From: LMUY01 sp964247705
GTDB lineage: Bacteria; Pseudomonadota; Alphaproteobacteria; Acetobacterales; Acetobacteraceae
NCBI GenBank assembly: GCA_964247705.1
Contig: CAXTVQ010000021.1
Span: 3,995 to 67,994 of the forward strand
DNA length: 64,000 bases
Direction of reading: 5' to 3'
The translations under genes were made by a program, and so were the position numbers. The notes under the pieces are model-generated. The model worked only from the letters and a program-made list of their open reading frames with translations. It made no database searches and had not been told where the DNA came from. Below, piece by piece: positions 41,162 through 49,418 of this stretch (within the stretch, counting starts at the first letter, position 1; each line of letters starts with the position of its first letter).

Positions 41162-41797
41162 CTACGATTGCTTGTATTTGGTGATGAAAGCTTCGGCGGA
41201 CAGGCCGCGGAAATCGGCCATCGCCGCCCGCAGGCGGTCCCGGTCCCAGTTCCACCAAGCGATGCGCTCGAGTGCATCGGACACCGCCTCGGGGAAGCGG
41301 GGGCGCAGCACGCGGGCCGGGTTGCCGACGACGATGGTCCAGGCCGGCACGTCCTTCGTCACGATGGCGCCCGCGCCCGCCACCGCGCCATTGCCCATGC
41401 AGACACCCGGCAAGACCACGGCGCCGTGCCCGATCCACACGTCATGGCCGAGCGTGCAGCGGAACGAGCGGCGCCAGTCAAAGAACGCCGGGTCGTCGTC
41501 GCCAAGGCCGTAGGCGCTGCTGCGGTAGGTGAAGTGGTTCATCGCGACCCGCTCGACGGGGTGATTGCCCGGGTTGATTCGGGTGTGGGCAGCGATGGAG
41601 CAGAACTTGCCGACATCCGTGTATATGATGTCGCTGTCGTTCACGACGTAGGAGAAGTCCCCAAAGGTGCACTCGGCGACTTTGGTGCGGGCGCCGACTT
41701 CGCAATAGCAGCCGAACGAGGTGTCCCGCACGCTGGCGGTGCGGTGGATGTCCGGTTCGGCGCCGAGATTTTTGGTGGAGGCGGGATCGGGCGGCAT
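41162..41797 (-). CDS. Hexapeptide-repeat acyltransferase (phosphonate-type family)
   Basis: A 211-residue left-handed beta-helix transferase. GARTKVAECTFGDFSYV, GKFCSIAAHTRINPGNHP and LGHDVWIGHGAVVLPGV fit the hexapeptide group often found in phosphonate clusters (TIGR03308 style). His in GHDVWIGHG is the likely catalytic base. The ATG overlaps the upstream oxidase stop by one base. No phosphonate genes are present, so the acceptor here may be different. Acyl donor is probably acetyl- or succinyl-CoA. Confidence 0.82.
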   Translation of the reverse strand: MPPDPASTKNLGAEPDIHRTASVRDTSFGCYCEVGARTKVAECTFGDFSYVVNDSDIIYTDVGKFCSIAAHTRINPGNHPVERVAMNHFTYRSSAYGLGDDDPAFFDWRRSFRCTLGHDVWIGHGAVVLPGVCMGNGAVAGAGAIVTKDVPAWTIVVGNPARVLRPRFPEAVSDALERIAWWNWDRDRLRAAMADFRGLSAEAFITKYKQS

Positions 41798-43176
41798 CAG
41801 TTCAGGAACAGCTTGCCCGGGTTCATGATCCCGTGCGGGTCCAATGCGACCTTCACCGAGCGCATCACGTCCAGCACGTCAGTGCCCACCTCCTGCTCCA
41901 GGAACTCGCGCTTGCCGATGCCGATGCCGTGCTCGCCGCTGCAACTGCCCTCAAGCGCCAGGGCGCGGGCGACGATCTTGCGGTCCAGCGCCCAGGCCCG
42001 CTCCAGCCCATCCGCACCCGGCGGCACCAGGATCACGGTGTGGAAGTTGCCATCACCGACATGGCCCACGATCGGCGCGGACAGGCCGGATTCGACGATG
42101 TCCGCCTTGGCACCCAGGATCAGGTCCGCCAGCCGGCTGATCGGGACGATGGCGTCCGTGGTGACTCCTTTGCAGCCGGGTTGGGAGGCGAGGGCGGCCC
42201 AGTAGGCGTCGTGCCGCGCCTGCCACAGCCGGTTGCGCTGCTCGGCGCTGCTGGCCCACTGGAAGCCGCTGGCGCCGTAGTCGGCGGCGATCTGCTGCGC
42301 CATCTCCGCCTGTTCCTGAACACCGGCGGCGGTGCCGTCGAACTCGAAGAACAGGGTGGGGACGGGGGCTAGCGCGTCGAGCTTCGAGTAGCTGATGCAG
42401 GCGGCCATCTGCACTTCGTCCAGCAGCTCGATCCGCGCGACCGGGATGCCGGCGGCCAGCACGGTCATCACGGTTTCGACCGCGCCGGCCAAGGTTTCGA
42501 ACTGGCAGACCGCGGCGGATTGCGCCTCCGGGATGCCGTGCAGGCGAAGCTGGATCTCGGTGATGATGCCCAGCGTGCCTTCGGAACCGATGAACAGCCG
42601 GGTCAGGTCATAGCCGGTGGCAGCCTTGCGCACCCGGCCGCCGGTGTTGATCACCCGCCCGTCCGCGAGCACGACGGTGAGGCCGAGCACGTTGTCGCGG
42701 ATGGTGCCATACCGCACGGCGTTGGTGCCGCTGGCCCGTGTCGCGCACATGCCGCCCAGCGTACATTCGCTGCCAGGGTCGACGGGGAAAAATAGCCCCT
42801 GGTCGCGGAGGTGGGCGTTGAGCTGCTGCCGGGTCACGCCGGCTTGCACCCGGCAGTCCATGTCCGGCGCGTTGACCTGCAGCACGGCAGTCATCTGCGC
42901 GAGGTCCAGGCTGATTCCGCCGCGCACGGGCGTCACGTGACCTTCGAGCGATGTGCCGGCGCCGAATGCCACCACGGGCACGCGGTGGGCGTGGCAGAGG
43001 GCGAGCAAGCGTGAGGCTTCTTCGGTGGTGTGAATGAAAGCGACCCCGTCCGGCAGCACGGGCGGATTGGTGTCCTCGCCGTGGCTGTGCTGTTCGCGCA
43101 GGGCGGTGTTGGTGGTCATGCGGTCGCCGAGGAACTCGCCGGCGAGGGTCATGACGGCGTCGACGGGTCTGGCCAT
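41797..43176 (-). CDS. FAD-linked hydroxy-acid oxidase (GlcD/D-lactate dehydrogenase type)
   Basis: A 459-residue oxidase with an FAD-binding type 4 domain (GAGTSLEGHVTPVRGG; GGMCATRASGTNAVRYG) and the C-terminal HVGDGNFH and SCSGEHGIGIGKREFL signatures of GlcD/Dld. It oxidises a 2-hydroxy acid to the 2-oxo acid and passes electrons to the respiratory chain. AGGAG before the ATG at 43176. Divergent from the aldolase/dehydratase operon, so D-lactate, glycolate or a related product of sugar-acid breakdown is a likely substrate. Confidence 0.9.
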   Translation of the reverse strand: MARPVDAVMTLAGEFLGDRMTTNTALREQHSHGEDTNPPVLPDGVAFIHTTEEASRLLALCHAHRVPVVAFGAGTSLEGHVTPVRGGISLDLAQMTAVLQVNAPDMDCRVQAGVTRQQLNAHLRDQGLFFPVDPGSECTLGGMCATRASGTNAVRYGTIRDNVLGLTVVLADGRVINTGGRVRKAATGYDLTRLFIGSEGTLGIITEIQLRLHGIPEAQSAAVCQFETLAGAVETVMTVLAAGIPVARIELLDEVQMAACISYSKLDALAPVPTLFFEFDGTAAGVQEQAEMAQQIAADYGASGFQWASSAEQRNRLWQARHDAYWAALASQPGCKGVTTDAIVPISRLADLILGAKADIVESGLSAPIVGHVGDGNFHTVILVPPGADGLERAWALDRKIVARALALEGSCSGEHGIGIGKREFLEQEVGTDVLDVMRSVKVALDPHGIMNPGKLFLN

Positions 43177-43306
43177 AGGGGCGTCTCCTGTTGGGGCAAA
43201 TCTAGGCACCCGGCGAGGAGCGCGCCAGAGATCGCCATACGGATCGGCGTAACCGTCTGTGGTATGCAGGCCGCTCCGGTTGCTCGGGCGCGCTGACCGC
43301 CAGGGT

Positions 43307-43335
43307 TTGACCCCTTGGGGAGCCGCGCCTAGCCT
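43307..43335 (+). promoter_or_regulatory. Possible sigma-70 promoter of the aldolase-dehydratase operon
   Basis: TTGACC and TAGCCT separated by 17 bases, about 31 bases before the aldolase ATG. The -10 is weak. Confidence 0.35.
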
Positions 43336-43365
43336 CTCCCTGAAGAGGAGAGGAAGAAAAGCGCC

Positions 43366-44127
43366 ATGCCGAACAAGATCAAGCAGATGTGGCAAGCCGG
43401 TGGTGCGGCCGTGAATGGCTGGCTGGCCATCCCGAGCGGTTTCTCGGCCGAGACTATGGCGCAGGCCGGGTGGGACAGCGTGACGGTGGACATGCAGCAC
43501 GGCGTGCAGGACTACATGTCCATGGTCCACTGCTTCCAGGCCATGCAATCGCACCCGGTGCTGCCGATGGTGCGCGTGCCATGGAACGAGCCTGGGATCA
43601 TCGGCAAGGTGCTGGACGCCGGCGCCTACGGCGTGATCTGTCCGATGGTGAACACGGTGGAGGAGGCGCAGCGGCTCGTATCCTATTGCCGGTATCCGCC
43701 GGCCGGCACCCGCTCCAACGGGCCGATCCGCGCCGGGATCTACGGCGTGTCGACCGGTTACCAGAAGACCGCCAACGAGGAGATCCTCTGCATCCCAATG
43801 ATCGAGACCCAGCAGGCGGTGAACGATCTGGAGCATATCCTGGACGTGCCCGGCATCGACGGCGTGTATATCGGCCCGTCGGATCTGGGCTTCTCCATGG
43901 GGCTGATTCCGATCCTGGATCGCGAGGAGCCGCAGATCCTTGAGGCCTACGAGAAGATCATCCGCGAGACCAGCAAGCGGGGGATCGGCGCCGGCATCCA
44001 TTGCGCCACGACCGCCTATGCCAAGCGTGCGATCGGCATGGGGTTCAAGCTGGTCACGATCTCCAACGATAGCGGCTTGCTGCTAGGGGCCGCTAAGCGT
44101 GCGGTGGCCGAGGTGCGCGACCGGTGA
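43366..44127 (+). CDS. HpcH/HpaI-family class II aldolase
   Basis: A 253-residue TIM-barrel aldolase of the 2-keto-3-deoxy-glucarate/4-hydroxy-2-oxoheptanedioate aldolase group. DMQHGVQDY replaces the usual D-x-EHG (Gln for Glu next to His), RVPW, IPMIETQQAV (metal Glu) and GVYIGPSDL (metal Asp) follow. Expected reaction: retro-aldol cleavage to pyruvate and an aldehyde. AGGAGAGGAAG upstream. Coupled by GTGA to a UxaA-type dehydratase, so it probably cleaves the keto-deoxy sugar acid made there. Confidence 0.88.
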   Translation: MPNKIKQMWQAGGAAVNGWLAIPSGFSAETMAQAGWDSVTVDMQHGVQDYMSMVHCFQAMQSHPVLPMVRVPWNEPGIIGKVLDAGAYGVICPMVNTVEEAQRLVSYCRYPPAGTRSNGPIRAGIYGVSTGYQKTANEEILCIPMIETQQAVNDLEHILDVPGIDGVYIGPSDLGFSMGLIPILDREEPQILEAYEKIIRETSKRGIGAGIHCATTAYAKRAIGMGFKLVTISNDSGLLLGAAKRAVAEVRDR

Positions 44128-45644
44128 CCACCTCGTTCATTCGCCTGCACGAGGGTGATGGCGTGGTGATCGCGCGCACTACGCTGATGCCCGGGACGGA
44201 GTTGGCGCCGGGTGTGGCGGCGATCGAGCGCATACCGGCCGGACACAAGGCGGCTGTGCGTCCCCATGCCCAGGGCGAGGCGGTGCGGCGCTACGGCCAA
44301 GTGATCGGCCTAGCTACCCAGCCGATCGCGGCCGGCGAGTGGGTGCACACCCACAACATCGGCATGGGCGACTACGACCACGACTATGCCTGGGGGGAGG
44401 ACAGCCGGCCCACCGCCCGCGCCAACGACCAGCGCGCCTTCATGGGCATCCGCCGTGCCGACGGCCGGGTGGCGACGCGCAACTTCATCGGCATCCTTAC
44501 CAGCGTGAACTGCTCGGCGCATGTGGCGGGCCTAGTGGCGGACGCGTTCCGCCGCAACCCGTTCACCGGCGCCGATCCGTTGGCGGAGTTCCCCAACGTG
44601 GATGGCGTGGTGGCGCTCACTCATAAGACCGGCTGCGGCATGACGGACGGCGAGCCGCTCCGCCTGCTACGCCGCACCCTGGGCGGCTACGCGCGGCATG
44701 TGAATTTCAGCCACGTCGTTGTGCTGGGGCTGGGCTGCGAGGTGAACCAGCTCGGCTCCATGATGACGGAGATCGGTCTTGCCGAGCGGGTCCGCAACAT
44801 GGACATCCAGACCATGGGCGGCACCCGCAAGACGGTGGAGGCGGCGATCGCCTTCGTGCGCGAGGTGCTGGCCGAGGCCAACGCCGTGCACCGCGAGCCC
44901 TGCCCGGCGAGCGAGCTGACCGTGGCGCTGCAATGCGGCGGCAGCGACGGCTACTCCGGCGTGTCCGCCAACCCGGCGCTCGGCGTGGCCAGCGATCTGC
45001 TGGTGGCGCAGGGCGGCACGGTGATCCTGTCCGAGACGCCCGAGACCTATGGCGCCGAGCACCTGCTGACCCGGCGCGCCCGCACCCGCGAGGTGGGCGA
45101 GAAACTGGTCGGGCTGATGCGCTGGTGGGAGGACTACACGGCGCGGGAAGGGGCCGAGATGAACGCGAACCCCTCGCCCGGCAACAAGGCGGGCGGGCTG
45201 ACCACGATCCTGGAGAAATCCCTGGGCGCCATGGCCAAGGCCGGCAGCACCGACCTGGTAGACGTGGTGCGCTACGCCGAACCGGTGACGGCCAAAGGGT
45301 TCGTGTTCATGGACACGCCCGGCTACGACCCGGTTGCCGCGACGGGGCAGGTGGCGGGCGGGGCGAACCTGGTGTGCTTCACCACGGGGCGCGGCAGCGT
45401 GTTCGGCTGCAAGCCCGCGCCCTCCATCAAGCTCGCGACCAACACGCCGATGTACACCCGCATGGTGGACGACATGGACATCAATTGCGGCACCATCCTT
45501 GATGGCGAGGAGAGCGTGCAGGAGTGCGGCGCGCGCATCTTCGACACCATCCTGCGCGTGGCCAGCGGCGAGCGGACCAAGAGCGAAGGGTTCGATGCCG
45601 GCGGCGCCGAGTTCGCGCCTTGGATCATCGGCGCCACGATGTAG
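44124..45644 (+). CDS. Altronate/galactarate dehydratase (UxaA family)
   Basis: A 506-residue dehydratase: an N-terminal SAF-type domain (HTHNIGMGDY) and a C-terminal UxaA domain with metal-type Cys/His motifs (TSVNCSAHVA, HKTGCGM, LQCGGSDGYSGVSANPA, GSVFGCKPAPSIKLATN). Reaction: loss of water from a hexonate or hexarate to the 3-deoxy-2-keto acid. Close in length to GarD and UxaA; the neighbouring aldolase argues for galactarate or a similar diacid. GTG start in GTGA. Confidence 0.88.
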   Translation: MTTSFIRLHEGDGVVIARTTLMPGTELAPGVAAIERIPAGHKAAVRPHAQGEAVRRYGQVIGLATQPIAAGEWVHTHNIGMGDYDHDYAWGEDSRPTARANDQRAFMGIRRADGRVATRNFIGILTSVNCSAHVAGLVADAFRRNPFTGADPLAEFPNVDGVVALTHKTGCGMTDGEPLRLLRRTLGGYARHVNFSHVVVLGLGCEVNQLGSMMTEIGLAERVRNMDIQTMGGTRKTVEAAIAFVREVLAEANAVHREPCPASELTVALQCGGSDGYSGVSANPALGVASDLLVAQGGTVILSETPETYGAEHLLTRRARTREVGEKLVGLMRWWEDYTAREGAEMNANPSPGNKAGGLTTILEKSLGAMAKAGSTDLVDVVRYAEPVTAKGFVFMDTPGYDPVAATGQVAGGANLVCFTTGRGSVFGCKPAPSIKLATNTPMYTRMVDDMDINCGTILDGEESVQECGARIFDTILRVASGERTKSEGFDAGGAEFAPWIIGATM

Positions 45645-45654
45645 CGCGGGTGCA

Positions 45655-46152
45655 ATGCCAGCGTTGCTGCAGCCGACCGATGCCGAACGCGTCGCCGCGC
45701 TGATCCGGCGCTGTTTCGCCACGATGCCGGATGTGCAACCGCCGCCCTCTGCCCTGCGCGTCAGCGGCGGCGACATCGCGGCCCATTTTGCCGCAGGCGG
45801 GGGCGGCGCCACCATCCCGGACATGCGTGCCTGCGTGCTGTGGGCACGCTCCGGCGACGCGTTGCACCTGAGCCGCCTCTCGGTCGCGCCGGAGCATCGC
45901 GGGCAGGGACTGGCGCTTCGCCTGCTGGTGGAAGCGACTCGGATTGCGGCCGCCCGCGGATTGCACCGTGTCACCCTTTCGACCCGGCTAGCGTTGGTAA
46001 GCAATCGTCGTTTGTTCGCCAAAGCCGGGTTCGTCGAGGGTAAATGCCACACCCATCCCGGTTATCTCGAGCCCACGTTCGTAAATCTAGAAAAGTCACT
46101 TCACAGTGACCCCGCCCTGTGTACAAGCGGCAGTGTTTCTGAACCATCGTGA
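45655..46152 (+). CDS. GNAT-family N-acetyltransferase
   Basis: A 165-residue GNAT with the acetyl-CoA pyrophosphate loop in LSVAPEHRGQGLALRLL (R/Q-x-x-G-x-G/L) and a C-terminal GFVEG strand. 10 bases after the dehydratase, so probably co-transcribed. The last 25 residues (after FVNLEKSL) look unlike a GNAT and could be a read-on into non-coding DNA. Confidence 0.72.
   Translation: MPALLQPTDAERVAALIRRCFATMPDVQPPPSALRVSGGDIAAHFAAGGGGATIPDMRACVLWARSGDALHLSRLSVAPEHRGQGLALRLLVEATRIAAARGLHRVTLSTRLALVSNRRLFAKAGFVEGKCHTHPGYLEPTFVNLEKSLHSDPALCTSGSVSEPS
46095..46110. promoter_or_regulatory. Inverted repeat GTCACT-TCAC-AGTGAC
   Basis: A 6-bp perfect inverted repeat with a 4-base spacer near the 3' end of the GNAT gene, 53 bases before the His-rich peptide gene. 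Operator or small hairpin; no U-tract. Confidence 0.35.
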
Positions 46153-46162
46153 TAGGATCACC

Positions 46163-46321
46163 ATGCTCCGCTCTGTAAAGCTGCTTCTTCTCGCCATGGC
46201 CGTTGGCGTTATTTCCTCGGCCGCGTCCGCTCAGCCATACGGCCACCGCGTGTATCACCCGGTGCGGCACTACTATCACCACCACCACGTGGTCGTCGTT
46301 CATCGCGACGTAGTCCGCTGA
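46163..46321 (+). CDS. Small exported His-rich peptide
   Basis: A 52-residue gene product: a signal peptide (MLRSVKLLLLAMAVGVISSAASAQ) and a mature tail of about 28 residues with eight His, four Tyr and many Val (YHPVRHYYHHHHVVVVHRD). Such short His-rich periplasmic peptides often bind Zn, Ni or Cu, but there is no metal-transport gene nearby. The ribosome site is weak (AGGA 6 bases before the ATG); a GTG-less, longer frame starts at 46106. Function unknown. Confidence 0.55.
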   Translation: MLRSVKLLLLAMAVGVISSAASAQPYGHRVYHPVRHYYHHHHVVVVHRDVVR

Positions 46322-46343
46322 TCGGCGGCTCTCCGGCTTCCGC

Positions 46344-47024
46344 TTGAAGCTTATCAGCTGGAACTTGCTGCGCCTGACCGGGGCCACCCTCGCCGAAGTG
46401 GTGGACCTGGTTGGGCGCGAGCAGCCCGACGTCCTGCTGATGCAGGAGGCGACGCATGACATCGACCCGCTGCCCCGGCTGATCGGTGGTGGCTACGCCC
46501 GTGTGCCTTTGCCGGGCCGGGTTCACGGGCTCGCCATCTGGATGCCGGGCACGCTTCCCAACCGGCCGACCATCATGCCGCTGCCGTCGGGGACGCTGGT
46601 GCACCGGGTGGCACAGATCATCGATCTCGGCCCGTTCACCGTGGCCAATGTGCACCTCTCCCACGGCCAATTGCTCAACCGCCGGCAGCTCCGCCGGATC
46701 GCCGCCCGCCTGCCGCACTGCGCCGCCGTCGTTGGAGACTACAACCTGGTCGGCCCGGTATTGCTGCCGGGCTTTGCCGATATCGGGCCGCGCCGGTCCA
46801 CCCACCGCATGAGCGACCTGGTGCCCCTCCGCCTCGACCGTTGCGTCGCGCGTGGCCTGGTGTGCACGGAGGCGACGGTGCTGCCGCGGGGCGGGTCCGA
46901 CCACCGCCCGATTCTGCTGCAACTCGCCGTTGCTCCCCCAGATGCGCGATCGCCAGACAGGCGGTTTACAGGTGGACGCCCGTCAGAGATACGGCAGCAT
47001 CAGGCGCACCGCCGCGTCGCGTAG
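46344..47024 (+). CDS. Endonuclease/exonuclease/phosphatase-fold protein
   Basis: A 226-residue EEP-fold protein: MKLISWNLL opening (TTG start), LLMQEATHD (metal Glu), VVGDYNLVGPVLLPGFADIGPR, and SDHRPILL. Acts on a phosphodiester or phosphomonoester; the exact substrate is unknown. Paralogue of the gene at 19895. The last 30 residues overlap the convergent cardiolipin synthase gene (end 46983) and are Arg/Gln-rich, as expected of an antisense overlap. 22 bases after the His-rich peptide. Confidence 0.75.
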   Translation: MKLISWNLLRLTGATLAEVVDLVGREQPDVLLMQEATHDIDPLPRLIGGGYARVPLPGRVHGLAIWMPGTLPNRPTIMPLPSGTLVHRVAQIIDLGPFTVANVHLSHGQLLNRRQLRRIAARLPHCAAVVGDYNLVGPVLLPGFADIGPRRSTHRMSDLVPLRLDRCVARGLVCTEATVLPRGGSDHRPILLQLAVAPPDARSPDRRFTGGRPSEIRQHQAHRRVA

Positions 47025-48407
47025 CCGGGTCGGCGTCGTCCGCCCATCGAGCTCGGCCTGGGTCAGGGCGGAGCCGCGGCTTTGTTCCATAAGTTGGGAA
47101 AGCGTCGCCGCCAGGTCGCGGTCATACACCTCGACGCACAACTCGAAATTCAGCCGGAACGAGCGCATGTCCCAGTTGCAACTGCCGAACAGGGACCACT
47201 CTCCATCCACCACCATGACCTTGGAGTGCCGGAACGGCGGCGGGCAGCGCCAGATCTGCACGCCGTCCTCGAGCAGGGGTCCGATATTGGCGCGGCTGGC
47301 CCAGTCCACGAAGCGGTGGTCGCTGATCTCCGGTTCCACCACATCCACCGCGACGCCGCGCATCGCCGCCAGCGACAGCGCTGTCATCATCCGTTCGTCC
47401 GGCAGGAAGTAGGGCGTCATCACCGAGATGCGCTCACGGGCGCAGGCGATGGCTTGCAGGATGGCGAACTCGATCTTCTCGATATCCTCGTCCGGCCCCG
47501 AATCGATGACGCGGGCTGGCGCCTCGCTGCCGGTTGCAATGTCAGGGAACCAGGCGTCGCCGTCCAACTCTTCATCGGTCGCGAACGACCAGTCCTGCAC
47601 GAACGCTTCCACCAACTGCGCGACGACGGGACCCTCCATGCGGAAATGCGTGTCCTGCACCGGCTGCTTCGGGTGCGTCGCCATGACGTTCTCGTCGGCG
47701 ATGTTCAGGCCCCCGGTGAACCCGACCCGGCCATCCACCACCAGGATCTTCTTGTGCGAGCGCAGGTTGAGGAACGGCATGCGCCAGGGCAGGGGGGAGT
47801 GCAGAAAACGCGCCGACGGCACGCCGTGGTGCTGCAAGCGGTGGTAGGCGCCTGATCTTACCCAGCCGCCACCGATCCCATCGATCAGCACACGCACGAC
47901 GACACCCCTCTGATGCGCCGCCGTCAGGGCGTCGATGAAGCGGCCACCCCACTGGTCGTCACGAAAGATGTAGGAAGACAGCCCGACGCTGTGCTGCGCG
48001 GCTGCGATCGCCTCGAGCATCGGTGGATACCCCTCGTCGCCGTTGCGCAGGACCCGGATGGTATTGCCGGCAACGGTCGGGCGGCCCGTGATGCGGCCGA
48101 TGCCGCGCTCGAGCGGGTCCAGGTGGTCGTCGTCGCCGGGCGAGGGCCAGGCGTCCCGCCCGGTGGGCTTGCGGTCCTGAGGCCGCAGCCGGCGAGCCCG
48201 GCGCTGCACCCGGTTGACCCCAAAGATGAAATAGCTGATCGCCCCCGTGATGGGCGCGAAGAAGGCGAACCCGATCCACCCCACCGAGGACGCCACCTCG
48301 CGCTTGCGCAGCAGCACATGGAACGAGACGACGACTGCGATAAGAAGGCCGATCGGGACGAAGATATCCGTCCGGAAGCGGAGGAAGGAGAGCCAGAAAT
48401 CGTTCAC
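46983..48407 (-). CDS. cls: Cardiolipin synthase (PLD superfamily)
   Basis: A 474-residue membrane enzyme: two N-terminal membrane helices (residues about 15-65; the second runs VGWIGFAFFAPITGAISYFI), then two HKD half-sites, HKKILVVD and HSKVMVVD, each followed by the GGLNIAD/GSCNWD strand. It makes cardiolipin from two phosphatidylglycerols or from PG plus a phospholipid. Length and layout are those of the main bacterial Cls family. Stands alone on the minus strand. Confidence 0.93.
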   Translation of the reverse strand: MNDFWLSFLRFRTDIFVPIGLLIAVVVSFHVLLRKREVASSVGWIGFAFFAPITGAISYFIFGVNRVQRRARRLRPQDRKPTGRDAWPSPGDDDHLDPLERGIGRITGRPTVAGNTIRVLRNGDEGYPPMLEAIAAAQHSVGLSSYIFRDDQWGGRFIDALTAAHQRGVVVRVLIDGIGGGWVRSGAYHRLQHHGVPSARFLHSPLPWRMPFLNLRSHKKILVVDGRVGFTGGLNIADENVMATHPKQPVQDTHFRMEGPVVAQLVEAFVQDWSFATDEELDGDAWFPDIATGSEAPARVIDSGPDEDIEKIEFAILQAIACARERISVMTPYFLPDERMMTALSLAAMRGVAVDVVEPEISDHRFVDWASRANIGPLLEDGVQIWRCPPPFRHSKVMVVDGEWSLFGSCNWDMRSFRLNFELCVEVYDRDLAATLSQLMEQSRGSALTQAELDGRTTPTRLRDAAVRLMLPYL

Positions 48408-48865
48408 GCCGCGCGGTATGCCGGGTTTGTTGCGCTGCCGCTAGATAGCGCGACTCTCTCCGCCGCAATTCCGGGCTGCGCGCCTCAGCCGGCTGGCATT
48501 CGAGAAGGAGTAAGCCGCGTGGGTGGCGAAGGAGGGCATCTCCGTGCATGAGATCGCAACTCTGAACATGGCCCAAGGTGGAACCGCTACAACAGGAAGG
48601 AGCAACGGACGCTGCATTCTGCAACGAAGCGCCGCTGACAGACTCAAAGCCGCGACACGTCATCTCCTCTGAAACGATCGGGTAAACAGGTCACCAAAGC
48701 TCCTGTAAATTTACAACCTTTACTGAACGTGCGCCGCTTGACACGTAGGTTGACATGTTTGCGCTACGATAGAGCAAGTTCCGGTTGAACTTCGACTTCA
48801 GCCGTCGATTATTCACTTGCGCGAGGCTTGATTGGCCCGCACGTCAGACAATCAGGAGTAGGACC
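48408..48865. other. Intergenic region with a palindrome and paired TTGACA
   Basis: No convincing gene. It holds the perfect palindrome TGTAAATTTACA (48704-48715), and TTGACA twice, 12 bases apart (48738-48743, 48750-48755), then TACGAT (48765-48770). Neither TTGACA has a standard 16-18 base spacer to that hexamer. The sequence turns distinctly AT-richer from about 48690. Confidence 0.5.
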
Positions 48866-49024
48866 ATGACGGATCGTAATTTGGACGCTGAAACAAGGGA
48901 TCTGGGTGGCGAAATCAACAGCGCCGACCAGCGAATTGCTTGGGAGTACGAGCCAGGGTTTGACGACGGGCTTGTCCACGACCATGGCTGGGCATGCCGG
49001 GAACGCGGCGCGCCTGCAAACTGA
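48866..49024 (+). CDS. Small acidic peptide of unknown function
   Basis: A 52-residue product, MTDRNLDAETRDLGGE at the start and EYEPGFDDGLVHDHGW near the end, acidic with a clear AGGAG 7 bases before the ATG. The ribosome site and composition make it more likely real than the surrounding short frames. It lies 395 bases before isocitrate lyase. No family recognised. Confidence 0.5.
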   Translation: MTDRNLDAETRDLGGEINSADQRIAWEYEPGFDDGLVHDHGWACRERGAPAN

Positions 49025-49418
49025 GCGGACCCTGGTGCAATCGCCTTCGTGTCCGGCCGACCTACTAAGTCAAGCCAATGTTGCGACCGCACTTTGAAGG
49101 TTGACCGCACCGCGACGAACAAGATCCGGCGATAATCGACCGGCAGTCCTGCAAGAAATCCTGCTCTTCCTAGAACGCCGGCCATCCACAAACGGAAGGT
49201 CGGCGTTCGAGTGTAGGCTCATATCACTCGTGCCGGACGTTCATTTACTGGCCGCAGTGCATTCGCGACTCCCACATTTACAATTACCGAAGCGACTGAG
49301 TGATAGACTTTACAACTTTGCTCGGACCCGTGTCGCTCTTCCAGTGACTTCGCACGTGCAGCAGAGCAGGTTTCTGCAACGCGCCGGTTTGGCGCTTTTT
49401 ACCGACGGAGTTTACTTT
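49025..49418. other. AT-richer leader region of isocitrate lyase with TTTACAA repeats
   Basis: The frame of isocitrate lyase stays open upstream but has no recognisable protein content. TTTACAA occurs at 49277-49283 and 49309-49315, and also at 48710-48716 further up. In such GC-rich DNA this is notable and may be a regulator site. No clear terminator. Confidence 0.45.

Noticed and set aside
48441..48663. Short minus-strand frames upstream of the cardiolipin synthase gene
   Set aside because: No plausible start signal or recognisable sequence.
49101..49418. N-terminal extension of isocitrate lyase
   Set aside because: The frame is open but the sequence has no family resemblance, and the enzyme start with CGGAG at 49419 is enough.
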